Below, in pieces: positions 33,037-41,534 of a stretch of 64,000 bases of DNA (its first letter is position 1; every line of letters starts with the position of its first letter). The notes under the pieces were generated by a model. The model did no database searches and had not been told where the DNA came from. It was given only the letters and a program-made list of their open reading frames with translations. A program made the position numbers and the translations under genes. The stretch comes from Dysosmobacter sp. Marseille-Q4140 (GTDB lineage: Bacteria > Bacillota > Clostridia > Oscillospirales > Oscillospiraceae): NCBI GenBank assembly GCA_018228705.1, contig CP073694.1:1612001-1676000 (forward strand), given 5' to 3'.

Positions 33037-33330
33037 TTACAGGTGATGGTCCCGCAGCAGGCGCTTGGCCTGCTCCCACAGCTCGTCGCTGACGGTCTGG
33101 ACCACCACGACCTTATGCACCAGCTCCGGCAGGGCCTTCACCACCTCCGCCTCCACGATGGTCTCGTTGGTCAGGTCCGCAGAGGGGCACCCGGCGCACT
33201 GGCCCAACAGCTTCACATACAGCACGCCGTCCTCCAGGTGGTCAATGGCGATCTCGCCGCCGTGGGCCCGGAGGGAGGGGCGCACCTCCCGCTCCAGCAC
33301 GTCCTCAATTCTCTTCAGGGTCTCTTCCAT
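33037..33330 (-). CDS. nifU-like: NifU-like C-terminal domain protein
   Basis: 97 residues. The stand-alone Nfu domain with LRAHGGEIAIDHLEDG and the GQCAGCPSADLT cluster-binding pair Cys-x-x-Cys; such proteins carry Fe-S clusters to target enzymes in the cytoplasm. The ATG at 33330 after GGGAGGA lies inside the end of the MoxR gene (26-nt overlap), so translation is coupled. It is the last gene of a minus-strand operon LRR-VWA-MoxR-NifU, an unusual partner for a MoxR/VWA pair. Confidence 0.9.
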   Translation of the reverse strand: MEETLKRIEDVLEREVRPSLRAHGGEIAIDHLEDGVLYVKLLGQCAGCPSADLTNETIVEAEVVKALPELVHKVVVVQTVSDELWEQAKRLLRDHHL

Positions 33331-34855
33331 GGTCTCGTTCCTCCCTCTCCGCCGCCTTGGCGGCCATGATGTCCTGCCGGATCCGGTGCCGGGTGTCGTC
33401 AAAGAGCAACTCCCGGTTGTGGCGGAAGTAGGCGTCGCAGCCGAAGTTCTCCACGAACCAGGAGGTGTCGTACCCGGCGGTCAGCTCCGTGACAAACAGC
33501 ACCAGCTCCTGGCTGTCCCCAAAGGTCTGCTCCAGGAAGCGGAAGGCGTTGTCGAAGGCCGCGCCGGCCTCGGCGCCCAGGGTCTCCCGCCGGTCCGCCT
33601 CGGCGGCAAACCACGTCCGCACCGCCTCCATGGCGGCGTCGCCAGTGTCGATCCCCTCCCGGGCAAGGCGCGCCTGGTAGTCCTCCAGCAGGTTGATGGC
33701 CCGCTGGTCCAGATCCCGGCGCTCCTTGTCCTGCTGGCCGGCCTCCCGGGCCTGGCGCATCTTCTCCCGCCGCTTCCAGATCAGATTTCTCAGCACGTCC
33801 CCCGGCGCCGCCTGGGCGATCTGCTCACGGAACACGGTCAGGTCGCCGTGGACCGTCTCCGCCAGGGCGTCCTGGCGGCGGGTGTTCCGGGCCATCTCGG
33901 AGAGCCGGGCCACCACCAGCCCCATGACGGAGAGTTTCTCGTCAAAGGGGGCCTCCCGCAGCTCCAGGGAGGTGATCGTCTCCCAGGTGCCCCGGAGGAT
34001 GTCCTCCACGTGGTAGGTCTTTTGGTACTTGTAGTAAAGATCCAGGTAGTTGGCGAAGTCCTTGGCGATCCGGGGCATCTGGATGTACTGCCCCACCACG
34101 CCCCGGTCCGCCCGGATGCCCAGCTGCTCATAGGCGCAGAGCAGCTCGCTCAGGTCCTCCCAGCCCCGGGCAGTGGCGAACTGGAGGCCCTCCGCCGTGG
34201 TCTCGATGCGGTAGAAGTTCTCCTTCTTGATGTCCAGGTAGGACACCACCGCCCCGTGGAGGCCCTTGCGCCGGGCGTACTCCTTCCAGACGGCGAAGTC
34301 CTCCTCCACGTCGATGCGCTTGACCCGGTCCAGCGTCACCACGTCGAACTCCCGGACGGAGCGGTTGTACTCCGGCGGGTTGCCCGCCGCCACGATCAGC
34401 CATCCCTCCGGCAGGCGCTGGTTGCCGAAGGTCTTGCACTGGAGGAACTGGAGCATCATGGGCGCCAGGGTCTCGCTGACGCAGTTGATCTCGTCCAGAA
34501 AGAGGATGCCCTCTTTCAATCCGGTGGACTCCATCAGCCGGTACACGGAGCCCAGGATCTCGCTCATGGTGTACTCGGTGACGGAGAATTCCTCCCCGCC
34601 GTAGGTGCGGTGCTCGATGAAGGGCAGGCCCACGGCGCTCTGGCGGGTGTGATGGGTGATGGTGTAGGCCACCAGGCCCACGCCGGTCTCCGCGGCGATC
34701 TGCTCCATGATCTGGGTCTTACCCACACCCGGAGGGCCCATCAGCAGCACCGGCCGCTGGCGGACGGAGGGGATGAGGTAGTTCCCCAGCCCGTCTCGGG
34801 CCAGATACGCCCGGAGGGTGTTGGTGATCTCCTGTTTGGCCTGTTTGATATTCAT
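33305..34855 (-). CDS. MoxR-type AAA+ ATPase
   Basis: 516 residues. Walker A GPPGVGKT at 40-47, Walker B GILFLDEIN at 116-124, sensor AAGNPPEYN near 155-163, all intact. The C-terminal half (300-516) is helical and charged. MoxR ATPases act with VWA-domain partners as chaperones that load metal or remodel protein complexes. The ATG at 34855 lies 58 nt after the VWA gene. The long C-terminal extension goes beyond the usual 320-residue MoxR core and matches types found next to DUF2201 proteins. The client is unknown. Confidence 0.9.
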   Translation of the reverse strand: MNIKQAKQEITNTLRAYLARDGLGNYLIPSVRQRPVLLMGPPGVGKTQIMEQIAAETGVGLVAYTITHHTRQSAVGLPFIEHRTYGGEEFSVTEYTMSEILGSVYRLMESTGLKEGILFLDEINCVSETLAPMMLQFLQCKTFGNQRLPEGWLIVAAGNPPEYNRSVREFDVVTLDRVKRIDVEEDFAVWKEYARRKGLHGAVVSYLDIKKENFYRIETTAEGLQFATARGWEDLSELLCAYEQLGIRADRGVVGQYIQMPRIAKDFANYLDLYYKYQKTYHVEDILRGTWETITSLELREAPFDEKLSVMGLVVARLSEMARNTRRQDALAETVHGDLTVFREQIAQAAPGDVLRNLIWKRREKMRQAREAGQQDKERRDLDQRAINLLEDYQARLAREGIDTGDAAMEAVRTWFAAEADRRETLGAEAGAAFDNAFRFLEQTFGDSQELVLFVTELTAGYDTSWFVENFGCDAYFRHNRELLFDDTRHRIRQDIMAAKAAEREERDHGRDPEEN

Positions 34856-34913
34856 AGGTACACTCCTTACACAGCCTCCCGCCGGGTCCCGGCCGGGGGA
34901 TCGGTCATCTCAT

Positions 34914-36275
34914 TCACAGCTGGGGCAGCTCGTCCAGGTCCAGCCCGTCGTCCTCCGCCGCCTGCTGCACCGCCCGCTCCAGGGCAGGCACCGGCAGCAC
35001 CAGCCGGATGGCCCAGGGGGGCATCCGCACCGACAGCGGCGGCTCCTCCAGCAGGATGAAGGCCGTCTCATAGGGGGGCCGGGTCTTTGGGTAGATGCCC
35101 ATGCCGTCGGTGAAGTAGACGAGGCCCCGCAGGTCGGAAAAGGCCCCCTTCTCCCGGAGCTTCGCCACGTGGTCGAACACGGGGCGGAAGTCCGTGGCGC
35201 TGCCGCCGGTGAGCTGGAAGTTCTCCATATACTCCTTCAGCTGGTCCAGGTCCCGGATGGGGGTGTCGGACCGGATCTGGTCGTCGCACTGGAGGATGCG
35301 GATGTTCACCTGCCGGGTGAAAGTCTGGGTGCTGCGCAAAATGGCGTAGGTGCAGGCCAGGAAGGCCCGGACCAGCTCGCCGGAGGTGGACATGGAGGTG
35401 TCCACGGCGATGACGAAGTCCTGGATGCGGTGTTCCTCCCGGGTCTCCGGCGGCTCCACCAGAGGCATGTTGCCGTAGAGTTGGAGCCCGTAGGTGTAGA
35501 AGATGTAGTCGAAGGCGTCGTCGTCCACGGCCAGCACCTCCCGGGGGGCGGCGAACCGCCGCAGGAAGGCCCGGTAGTCCACATCGTCCCGGACGGCCAC
35601 CCGCACCTGCTCCAGCACCGCCTCGCCGCCGGTGGCCTGGGCGGCCAGCACCGTCTCCATGCCGGTCTGGGTCCGCTCGGAGAGGCTCTTCCACCGCTCA
35701 TCCTGCCGCTGGCGCTGCTCCTGGTCCTGCTGCTTCTCCGGGTCCCAGAGGCCGTGGTCGTCCTCCAGAAAGGCCCGCTGGAGCCGGGCCAGCTCGTACT
35801 CCGAGGGTGCCGTCCGCAGCAGGTGGCGGTAGATGCCCTCCGCCGTCAGCACCGGCATCTCGGCCCGGCACTGGCCGTAGAACTTCTGCCGCGCCGGCAT
35901 GGCCGTGCCGGTGAGGCAGGGGTAGTCCAACTCATCCAGGATGCTCTCCACCGCCGCGTCGCAGCTCAGGTCCCACAGCACCGGGTCCTTCCCCCGCTTC
36001 TTCCACAGGTGCCGCAGCATACAGTGGAGGATCACGTGGAGGTAGGCCCGGTTGGCCGCCGTCCGGGACCGGAGGTACCGCTCGGCAAGCCAGGCGCCGC
36101 TGTAATAGAGGGTCTCGCCGTCGGTGGCGATGGACACCGTCACCTCCCCGCCCGGCTGGAAGGCCAGGGCGCACAGCGCCGCGTCCAGATAGGGCAGGTT
36201 CATATACAGTTCGTTCCGGGCGGCATGGAGGATGTCCAGCCCCACGTCGCTCAGGTCCTTTTTCGTCTCCTCCAT
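34914..36275 (-). CDS. VWA-like DUF2201 protein (MoxR partner)
   Basis: 453 residues. N-terminal DUF2201 metallopeptidase-like domain with HVILHCMLRHLW (80-91), a possible zinc site, followed by a Gln/Glu-rich hinge (182-200) and a C-terminal von Willebrand A domain: MIDAS DTSMSTS at 292-298, with GGSATDF and YFTDGMG completing the metal site. With the adjoining MoxR ATPase it likely forms a cytoplasmic chaperone or maturation complex. No signal peptide. The first residues MEETKKDL and SD-like GGAGGG support the ATG at 36275. Confidence 0.88.
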   Translation of the reverse strand: MEETKKDLSDVGLDILHAARNELYMNLPYLDAALCALAFQPGGEVTVSIATDGETLYYSGAWLAERYLRSRTAANRAYLHVILHCMLRHLWKKRGKDPVLWDLSCDAAVESILDELDYPCLTGTAMPARQKFYGQCRAEMPVLTAEGIYRHLLRTAPSEYELARLQRAFLEDDHGLWDPEKQQDQEQRQRQDERWKSLSERTQTGMETVLAAQATGGEAVLEQVRVAVRDDVDYRAFLRRFAAPREVLAVDDDAFDYIFYTYGLQLYGNMPLVEPPETREEHRIQDFVIAVDTSMSTSGELVRAFLACTYAILRSTQTFTRQVNIRILQCDDQIRSDTPIRDLDQLKEYMENFQLTGGSATDFRPVFDHVAKLREKGAFSDLRGLVYFTDGMGIYPKTRPPYETAFILLEEPPLSVRMPPWAIRLVLPVPALERAVQQAAEDDGLDLDELPQL

Positions 36276-36297
36276 GTCCGCCCTCCTCTCCGTCGTC

Positions 36298-37269
36298 TTA
36301 CAAATCGAAGCGCCGCCGGGCGCCCGCTCCCGCTCGGTGCCGGGCCTCCAGCAGCAGCGCCAGGGCCTCGGCCGCCTCCAGCTCCCGGGCCAGGGCGCAG
36401 CCTCCCGCCAGGGCCTCCGGTCCCGGCCTCACCCGCTCCAGCAGGAAGTGCAGGCTTTCCGTGTCCCGCTCCGCCAGCAGCCAGGCCAGGGCCGCCTCCG
36501 ATTGTGCGCGGAGGTAATCCAGATAGGCCTTCTCCGCCTCCGGCGTCAGATCCAGCGGGTAGCGCAGCCGCCAGAAGGCCAGGCGCAGCGCGCAGTCCGC
36601 CTCGTGCTCCATACCCAGAAAGGCTTTCCACAGCCGGTCGTAATTCCGCAGGTCCAGGCGCCGCCGGACAAAGCAGTGGTGATAAGGGTAGCCTGCGCCG
36701 CTGATGTTGTAGTCGAAGTGGTGGGCGGGGCAGTTCTCCTCGTACAGCTCCCGGTACTCCGGGAAGATCAGCCGGGCAAGGATTCCCTCCGGCCCCGCCA
36801 GCGTCACATCCAGCTCCCGGCTCAACTCATCGGCAAAGTAGGCCAGGGTATCCCCCTCGGCTCCCGGCCGGGTCAGGTGAAAGACGCGGAGGCTGCGGCA
36901 GTTCATCAGCGCCCCGCCGCCCCACCGGCGGATGCTGTCGCAGAGAGACAGGCTCCGCAGCGCGCCGCAGTTCAAAAAGGCGTAGTCCCCGATGGCCTCC
37001 AGGGCAGGCGGCAGGGCCAGTTCCTCCAGGCGGCGGTTGTCCCAGGCCGCATCGGCCGGGGCGCCGCAGGTGATCTCCACCGCCTCGCCGGGCACCTCGG
37101 CGGCGCCGGGTGCCAGAGCGTGGTTCCCCAGGGCCGTCACCGGCAGGCCCCACAGGGTATCCGGCAGGGCCGCCCGGGTATCGCAGGTGGCCGCCCGCAG
37201 GACCGTCACCCCCGCCGCCTCCCGGCGGACCGTCAGTTTCCAGTTGTTGGCGCCTGCCATGGTCTCCAA
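36298..37269 (-). CDS. Leucine-rich (BspA-like) repeat protein, cytoplasmic
   Basis: 323 residues. Two to three BspA/LRR_5-type repeats (ALPPALEAIGDYAFLNCGAL at about 84-103; SIRRWGGGALMNCRSL) sit in the N-terminal half; the C-terminal half is helical, ankyrin-like in rhythm (LAWLLAERDTESLHFLLERV). There is no signal peptide, unlike surface BspA proteins. TTG start at 37269 with GGAGG 8 nt before it; an ATG three codons later is possible. First gene of the operon with VWA, MoxR and NifU, so it may be the client-recognition part of that complex (inference). Confidence 0.75.
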   Translation of the reverse strand: METMAGANNWKLTVRREAAGVTVLRAATCDTRAALPDTLWGLPVTALGNHALAPGAAEVPGEAVEITCGAPADAAWDNRRLEELALPPALEAIGDYAFLNCGALRSLSLCDSIRRWGGGALMNCRSLRVFHLTRPGAEGDTLAYFADELSRELDVTLAGPEGILARLIFPEYRELYEENCPAHHFDYNISGAGYPYHHCFVRRRLDLRNYDRLWKAFLGMEHEADCALRLAFWRLRYPLDLTPEAEKAYLDYLRAQSEAALAWLLAERDTESLHFLLERVRPGPEALAGGCALARELEAAEALALLLEARHRAGAGARRRFDL

Positions 37270-37378
37270 AGCCGTTTCCTCCCGCTGTTTTCTCGCTTTT
37301 CGCAGTATACCACACTTCCGCCCTCCTGCCTAGGGCAGACGTCTGGAAAAGAAATTTTGAAAAATTTGTGGTTTCCCC

Positions 37379-37420
37379 TTGACAAACTGTTTATACTGTA
37401 TATACTGTACATGTACAGTA
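37379..37420 (+). promoter_or_regulatory. Promoter and GntR operator
   Basis: TTGACA (37379-37384), 16-bp spacer, TATACT (37401-37406). A perfect 18-bp palindrome TACTGTACATGTACAGTA at 37403-37420 overlaps the -10 and the start site; a weaker half-match (ATACTGTATATA) precedes it. Strong case for autorepression. Confidence 0.85.
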
Positions 37421-37436
37421 CGAACGGAGGAGCTCC

Positions 37437-37817
37437 ATGGAAATCATCATCCGAAACACCACCAATCAACCGATCTACGAGCAGATCTACGCCCAGATCA
37501 AGGCCCAGATCATCGCCGGGAAGCTGTCTCCGGGGGAGGCCCTTCCCTCTATCCGCAGCTTGGCCAAGGACCTGCGGATCTCCGTCATCACCACCAAGCG
37601 GGCCTACGACGAGCTGGAGGCCGAGGGCTTTCTCTATACCGTGGCCGGCAAGGGCTGCTTTGTGGCGGAGAAGAATTTGCAGCTGGTCCGTGAGGGCCGC
37701 CTGCGGGAGCTGGAGGAACACCTGGCCGCCGCCGCGGAGCTGGCGGTCAGCTGCGGCGTCACCGCGGAGGAAGTGCTGGAGACGCTGCGCACGCTGTTGG
37801 AGGAGCACAATCTATGA
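37437..37817 (+). CDS. GntR-family regulator, YtrA subfamily
   Basis: 126 residues. N-terminal winged helix (1-75): PIYEQIYAQIKAQI, LPSIRSLAKDLRISVITTKRAYDELEAEG-like recognition region, and wing GKGCFV. The short C-terminal helix pair is the mark of the YtrA group, which usually controls an adjacent ABC exporter. It starts 17 nt after its own palindromic operator and overlaps the ABC ATPase gene by 4 nt. Ligand unknown; YtrA relatives respond to cell-wall antibiotics. Confidence 0.93.
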   Translation: MEIIIRNTTNQPIYEQIYAQIKAQIIAGKLSPGEALPSIRSLAKDLRISVITTKRAYDELEAEGFLYTVAGKGCFVAEKNLQLVREGRLRELEEHLAAAAELAVSCGVTAEEVLETLRTLLEEHNL

Positions 37818-38668
37818 ATGCCATCGAACTGAACCATGTGACCAAGGAATTTCCCGGCTTCACCCTCCGGGACCTGACGCTCTCGGTGCCCCAGGGCACC
37901 ATCTGCGGCCTGGTGGGTGAGAACGGTGCCGGAAAGTCCACCACCATCCGCCTGCTGATGGGCGCCCTGCGGCCCGACAGCGGCACCTGTTCCGCCCTGG
38001 GGGTGGACGCCGCCTCGCCGGAGTTCCTGGAGGCCAAGGAGGACATCGGCGTGGTGCTGGACGAGGCCTACTTCCCCGAGGTCCTCACCCCCCAACTGGT
38101 GGGGAAGGTCATGGCCAAAACCTACCGCCGGTGGGACGGCGCCGCATACCAGGGGTATCTCACCCGTTTCTCCCTGCCGGAGAAGAAGATGTTCAAGGAC
38201 TTCTCCCGGGGCATGAAGATGAAGCTGGCCATTGCCGTGGCACTGAGCCACGATCCCAAGCTCCTGGTGCTGGACGAGGCCACCTCCGGCCTGGACCCCA
38301 TCGTCCGGGACGAGGTACTGGAAATCTTCAACGAGTTCACCCGGGCCGAGGACCACTCCATCCTGATCTCCTCCCACATCCTCAGCGACCTGGAAAAGCT
38401 GTGCGACTACATCGCCTTCCTCCACCAGGGGCAGCTGCTGTTCTGCGAGGAGAAGGACGCGCTGCTGGAGCAGTACGGCATCTTCGTGGGCACCGCCGAG
38501 CAGGCGGACAGCCTCCTGCCCGAGGCCGTGGCCGGCCGGGAGGCGGGCGGCATGGGCGGCGTGCGGTGCCTAGTGCGGCGGGATCTGGTTCCCGCCACGC
38601 TGGAGCTGGAGCGGCCCACGGTGGAGGACATCATCCTCTTTCTGGTGAAAGGAGCGAAAAACGCATGA
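37814..38668 (+). CDS. ABC transporter ATP-binding protein (exporter type)
   Basis: 284 residues. Walker A GENGAGKSTT (about 36-45), signature DFSRGMKMKL in place of LSGGQ, Walker B LLVLDEATSGLD, and the H-loop SSHILSD. The SRGMKMK signature is typical of YtrB/BcrA-like drug or lipid exporters. The last 60 residues form an extra domain. Overlaps gntR by 4 nt and the permease by 4 nt (ATGA). Confidence 0.93.
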   Translation: MNAIELNHVTKEFPGFTLRDLTLSVPQGTICGLVGENGAGKSTTIRLLMGALRPDSGTCSALGVDAASPEFLEAKEDIGVVLDEAYFPEVLTPQLVGKVMAKTYRRWDGAAYQGYLTRFSLPEKKMFKDFSRGMKMKLAIAVALSHDPKLLVLDEATSGLDPIVRDEVLEIFNEFTRAEDHSILISSHILSDLEKLCDYIAFLHQGQLLFCEEKDALLEQYGIFVGTAEQADSLLPEAVAGREAGGMGGVRCLVRRDLVPATLELERPTVEDIILFLVKGAKNA

Positions 38669-39279
38669 GTGCGCTGATCCTGAAGGATTTTTACGTGATG
38701 TGGAAGCAGACCAAGGTGCTGCTGATCATCATTCTGGTGTTCTCCTGCCTGCCGGGCGCTTTCTATCCCACCTTCGCGGTGATATACGCCGCCATCCTGC
38801 CCTATTCCGCCATGGCCTACGACGAGCGCAGCAAGTGGGACCAGCTGGCCGGCATGCTGCCCTATGCCGACCGGGACATTGTGCTTGGCAAGTATCTTTT
38901 CGGATATCTGTCCATCGCCGTGGCGGCGGGGCTCTCCCTGGTGATCCAGACGGCGCTGACTCTGTTCTGGGACCGGGCCTCCGACAACCTCTCCCCCCTC
39001 TCCACGATCCCTCTGGCCGTATGTGTGGGCGTGTGCGTCCTGGCGCTGACACTGCCCCTGATGTTCCGCTTCGGCGTGGAAAAGGGACGGCTGGTGATGT
39101 TTCTGATCATCTTCCTGGTGTGCGGCAGCACCGGCGTCCTCACCGGCATCTCCAGCGACAGCCTGGACGGCGGCTACTACCTGTCCCTGGCCCTGCCGGC
39201 CGCGGCGCTGGCGGCGGTGGTGCTGACGGCCGTGTCCATCCCTCTGTCTTTGCGGCTGTACCGCAGGAGGCGCGCATGA
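38665..39279 (+). CDS. ABC-2 type permease
   Basis: 204 residues with six hydrophobic segments (from about 17 to 197) and the DERSKWDQLAGMLPYADRDIV loop that marks the ABC-2 permease group found with YtrB-like ATPases. Forms the membrane half of the exporter controlled by the GntR protein. It begins in ATGA with the ATPase stop and ends in ATGA with a 42-codon reading frame. Confidence 0.9.
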   Translation: MSALILKDFYVMWKQTKVLLIIILVFSCLPGAFYPTFAVIYAAILPYSAMAYDERSKWDQLAGMLPYADRDIVLGKYLFGYLSIAVAAGLSLVIQTALTLFWDRASDNLSPLSTIPLAVCVGVCVLALTLPLMFRFGVEKGRLVMFLIIFLVCGSTGVLTGISSDSLDGGYYLSLALPAAALAAVVLTAVSIPLSLRLYRRRRA

Positions 39280-39404
39280 GTGCCGGCGCGCCTCCTGCGG
39301 CGGAGCCCACCGCCGCGGACATCGCCGCCGGACTGTGGCTGCTGGGCCAGGCCCTGCTGCTGGAGGGGCTGGTCCCTCCGCCGGAGGCGGAAAAACAGCC
39401 GTGA
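39276..39404 (+). CDS. Possible 42-residue protein coupled to the permease
   Basis: ATGA overlap with the permease stop, then 42 codons up to 39404. The peptide is Ala/Pro-rich with a hydrophobic helix (IAAGLWLLGQALLLEGL) that could lie in or on the membrane. GGAGG lies 7 nt before the ATG in the end of the permease gene. No family recognised; small membrane subunits of ABC exporters exist, so a role is possible. Confidence 0.45.
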   Translation: MSAGAPPAAEPTAADIAAGLWLLGQALLLEGLVPPPEAEKQP

Positions 39405-39409
39405 AAATA

Positions 39410-39451
39410 CCGGAGGAACCCGCAGAGCGGGCTCCTCCGGTTCGCTTTTTG
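39410..39451 (+). terminator. Terminator of the GntR-ABC operon
   Basis: CCGGAGGAACCCGC, AGA, GCGGGCTCCTCCGG, TTCGCTTTTTG, just after the 42-codon frame. Confidence 0.9.
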
Positions 39452-39466
39452 TCCGGTCTCCGGCGC

Positions 39467-41086
39467 TCAGCCCCACAGGGCGGAGAGCATGGGGATGACC
39501 TGCTTTTTCCGGGACATGATCTTGGGCAGGAAGGGCGCCGCGTCGTTGGTGCGGATGTTGAAGGCCTGGCGGATGGTGTCGGCCTCTCCCACGAACAGCA
39601 GGTGGGTGCCCTCCTTCAGCACGTCGGTGATCATGAGGACCACCGTGTGCAGCTTCTGCTTTTTCCGAATGTTCTCCATGGCGGAGAGGAACTCCTCCTG
39701 CCTCTGGAGCAGCCGGTCGGAGTCCATGCAGGTGATCTGGCTGACCGCCAGGTCATGGCCGGCGATGTGGAACTCCTTATAGTCGGTCCGCAGCATGTCC
39801 TCCACGGACTTGTCGTCGCCGCTGGTGGCGGAGAAAATGGCCTTGCCCACCTCCTCCAGGGAGACATTGGCAATCCGGGCCATGCGGTTGGCCACATCGA
39901 TATCCCGCTGGGTACAGGTGGGGGATTTGAACATGACGGTATCAGAGACAATAGCGGCAGCCATGAGGCCCGCCATCTTGGCTGTGGGCATGAGGCCCTT
40001 TTCCTGATACATGCCGGCCACGATGGTGGTGGTGCTGCCCACGGGCTCATTGCGCACGGCGATGGGATTCTTAGTCTGGATGTCCGCCAGGCGGTGGTGG
40101 TCGATGATCTCCAGGATCTCCGCCTGCTCCAGGCCCATCACCGACTGGGCCTTCTCATTGTGGTCCATCAGCACCACCTGCTTGCGGCGGGGGCGCAGCA
40201 GATGGAACCGGGACAGGGTACCCACCACCCGCTCGTTCTCGTCCAGAATGGGGTAGGCGCGGAAGCGGCTCTCCAGCACGGTGTCCTGCACGTCGTCGAT
40301 ATAGTCGTCCAGATGGAAGCTGACCAGGTCCTGATTTTTGCAGATACTGCTGATGGGCAGGGCATGGTACAGCAGGCGCACCGCCCGGTAGGCATCGTAG
40401 GGGGTGGAGATGATGCACGTCCCCTTCCCCGCCGCCTCTTCCAGCAGAACCGGATCCACCTCGGCCTGGCAGACGATGACGCCGGCCGCGCCCACATCCA
40501 GCGCCCGGCGGATCATATCCGGCTGGTCGCCGCAGACCACGATGCTCTCCGGATCGGAGAACACCAGGTTCTCCCGGCTGGCCGGCAGAGCGATGGTGAC
40601 CTCGCCGGAGATCACATCACGCAGCTGCTCCCCCTCGTTGAGGATCTTACCCTCCAGCACCGACAGCAGGTTGAAAATGGGCACCTCTCCCAGCCGGGGA
40701 TTTCGGACGGAGGACATATCATAGCTGGCCACATCTCCGGCGGAGAGCATGCCGAACAGTGTCCCGTCGTCATTGGCCACCGGAATCACAAAGATCTTGT
40801 CAGCCTGCATGGTCTGCCAGGCCCGGCTGATGGTGGCGGCGGCGGACAGGGTGGGCGGCGTGTCGTAGTCCAGGTCCCGCACCTGCGTGCGGACGTTGCT
40901 GAGCAGACGGGGCGGCTGGAACCCGAACTTGTCCAGCACGATCTGGGTCTCATCGCTGACCTGACCCAGCCGGGCGGCCTGATACTGCCGCTGGCCCAGC
41001 GCGTTTTTCAGCGCGGCGTACGCCATGGCGGAGACGATGGAATCCGTGTCGGGGTTCCGGTGTCCAGTGATATAAATAGTATCCAT
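39467..41086 (-). CDS. ppaC: Manganese-dependent inorganic pyrophosphatase with CBS-DRTGG insert
   Basis: 539 residues. Family II (DHH) pyrophosphatase: HRNPDTDSI at 9-17 and IIDHHRL near 310-316 hold the metals, and the DHHA2 domain is C-terminal with the SRKKQ motif (PKIMSRKKQVIP). Between them, at about 70-245, are CBS, DRTGG and CBS domains that bind AMP/ATP or diadenosine polyphosphates and regulate activity. Cleaves PPi in the cytoplasm. The ATG at 41086 has GGAAGGGAG ahead; the open frame to 41164 has no support. Convergent with the ABC operon. Confidence 0.95.
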   Translation of the reverse strand: MDTIYITGHRNPDTDSIVSAMAYAALKNALGQRQYQAARLGQVSDETQIVLDKFGFQPPRLLSNVRTQVRDLDYDTPPTLSAAATISRAWQTMQADKIFVIPVANDDGTLFGMLSAGDVASYDMSSVRNPRLGEVPIFNLLSVLEGKILNEGEQLRDVISGEVTIALPASRENLVFSDPESIVVCGDQPDMIRRALDVGAAGVIVCQAEVDPVLLEEAAGKGTCIISTPYDAYRAVRLLYHALPISSICKNQDLVSFHLDDYIDDVQDTVLESRFRAYPILDENERVVGTLSRFHLLRPRRKQVVLMDHNEKAQSVMGLEQAEILEIIDHHRLADIQTKNPIAVRNEPVGSTTTIVAGMYQEKGLMPTAKMAGLMAAAIVSDTVMFKSPTCTQRDIDVANRMARIANVSLEEVGKAIFSATSGDDKSVEDMLRTDYKEFHIAGHDLAVSQITCMDSDRLLQRQEEFLSAMENIRKKQKLHTVVLMITDVLKEGTHLLFVGEADTIRQAFNIRTNDAAPFLPKIMSRKKQVIPMLSALWG

Positions 41087-41179
41087 GAAAGACTCCCTTC
41101 CGCCGGATGCGGGGCATCCGCTGGTTCTCGTTTCCATTATGGGGCCCAGGCGGGTCTTTGTCAACCGTCAGCCCAGCCA

Positions 41180-41213
41180 GAAAAATGCCGCCCGGGGCCT
41201 CCCCGGGCGGCAT
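41180..41213 (-). terminator. Terminator of the M24 peptidase/TipAS unit
   Basis: On the minus strand ATGCCGCCCGGGG, AGG, CCCCGGGCGGCAT and TTTTC, four bases past the stop. Confidence 0.93.
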
Positions 41214-41216
41214 CTG

Positions 41217-41510
41217 TCACAAGGTCTCCAGGTAGGCCTCGATGGCCTCTCCCATAAAGTGGGCGGTGCCGTCTCCGAAGCTGTCCAGATGCTCGGCGAA
41301 GCGGTCGTCCGCGCCGTAGAGATACGCCAGACGGCGCAGCTTTTCCGTGTCGCAGCTGCCGTGGAACCGGGCGATGTGGTCCTGCCAGCGCAGCACCAGG
41401 GCCCGGGCCTCGGGACTGGACGGATCGTCCTTTTTCGCCTCCGCGGCAAATTCCACCAAAATGGCGTCCGCGGAGATCTGTTCTTCTCCTGCGCCGATGT
41501 ATGCAGACAT
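41217..41510 (-). CDS. TipAS-like domain protein
   Basis: 97 residues. Resembles the antibiotic-recognition domain of TipA without its MerR part: LRWQDHIARFHGSCDTEKLRRLAYLYGADDRFAEHLD contains the W-x-x-x-I-x-x-F and LAxLYxxDxRF pattern, then GDGTAHFMGEAIEAY. Free-standing TipAS domains can bind thiopeptide-like drugs; this is family knowledge, not shown here. AGGAGG before the ATG at 41510. It lies 24 nt downstream of the M24 peptidase on the same strand. Confidence 0.72.
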   Translation of the reverse strand: MSAYIGAGEEQISADAILVEFAAEAKKDDPSSPEARALVLRWQDHIARFHGSCDTEKLRRLAYLYGADDRFAEHLDSFGDGTAHFMGEAIEAYLETL

Positions 41511-41534
41511 ATGGGCTCCTCCTTTTCCCGCAGA

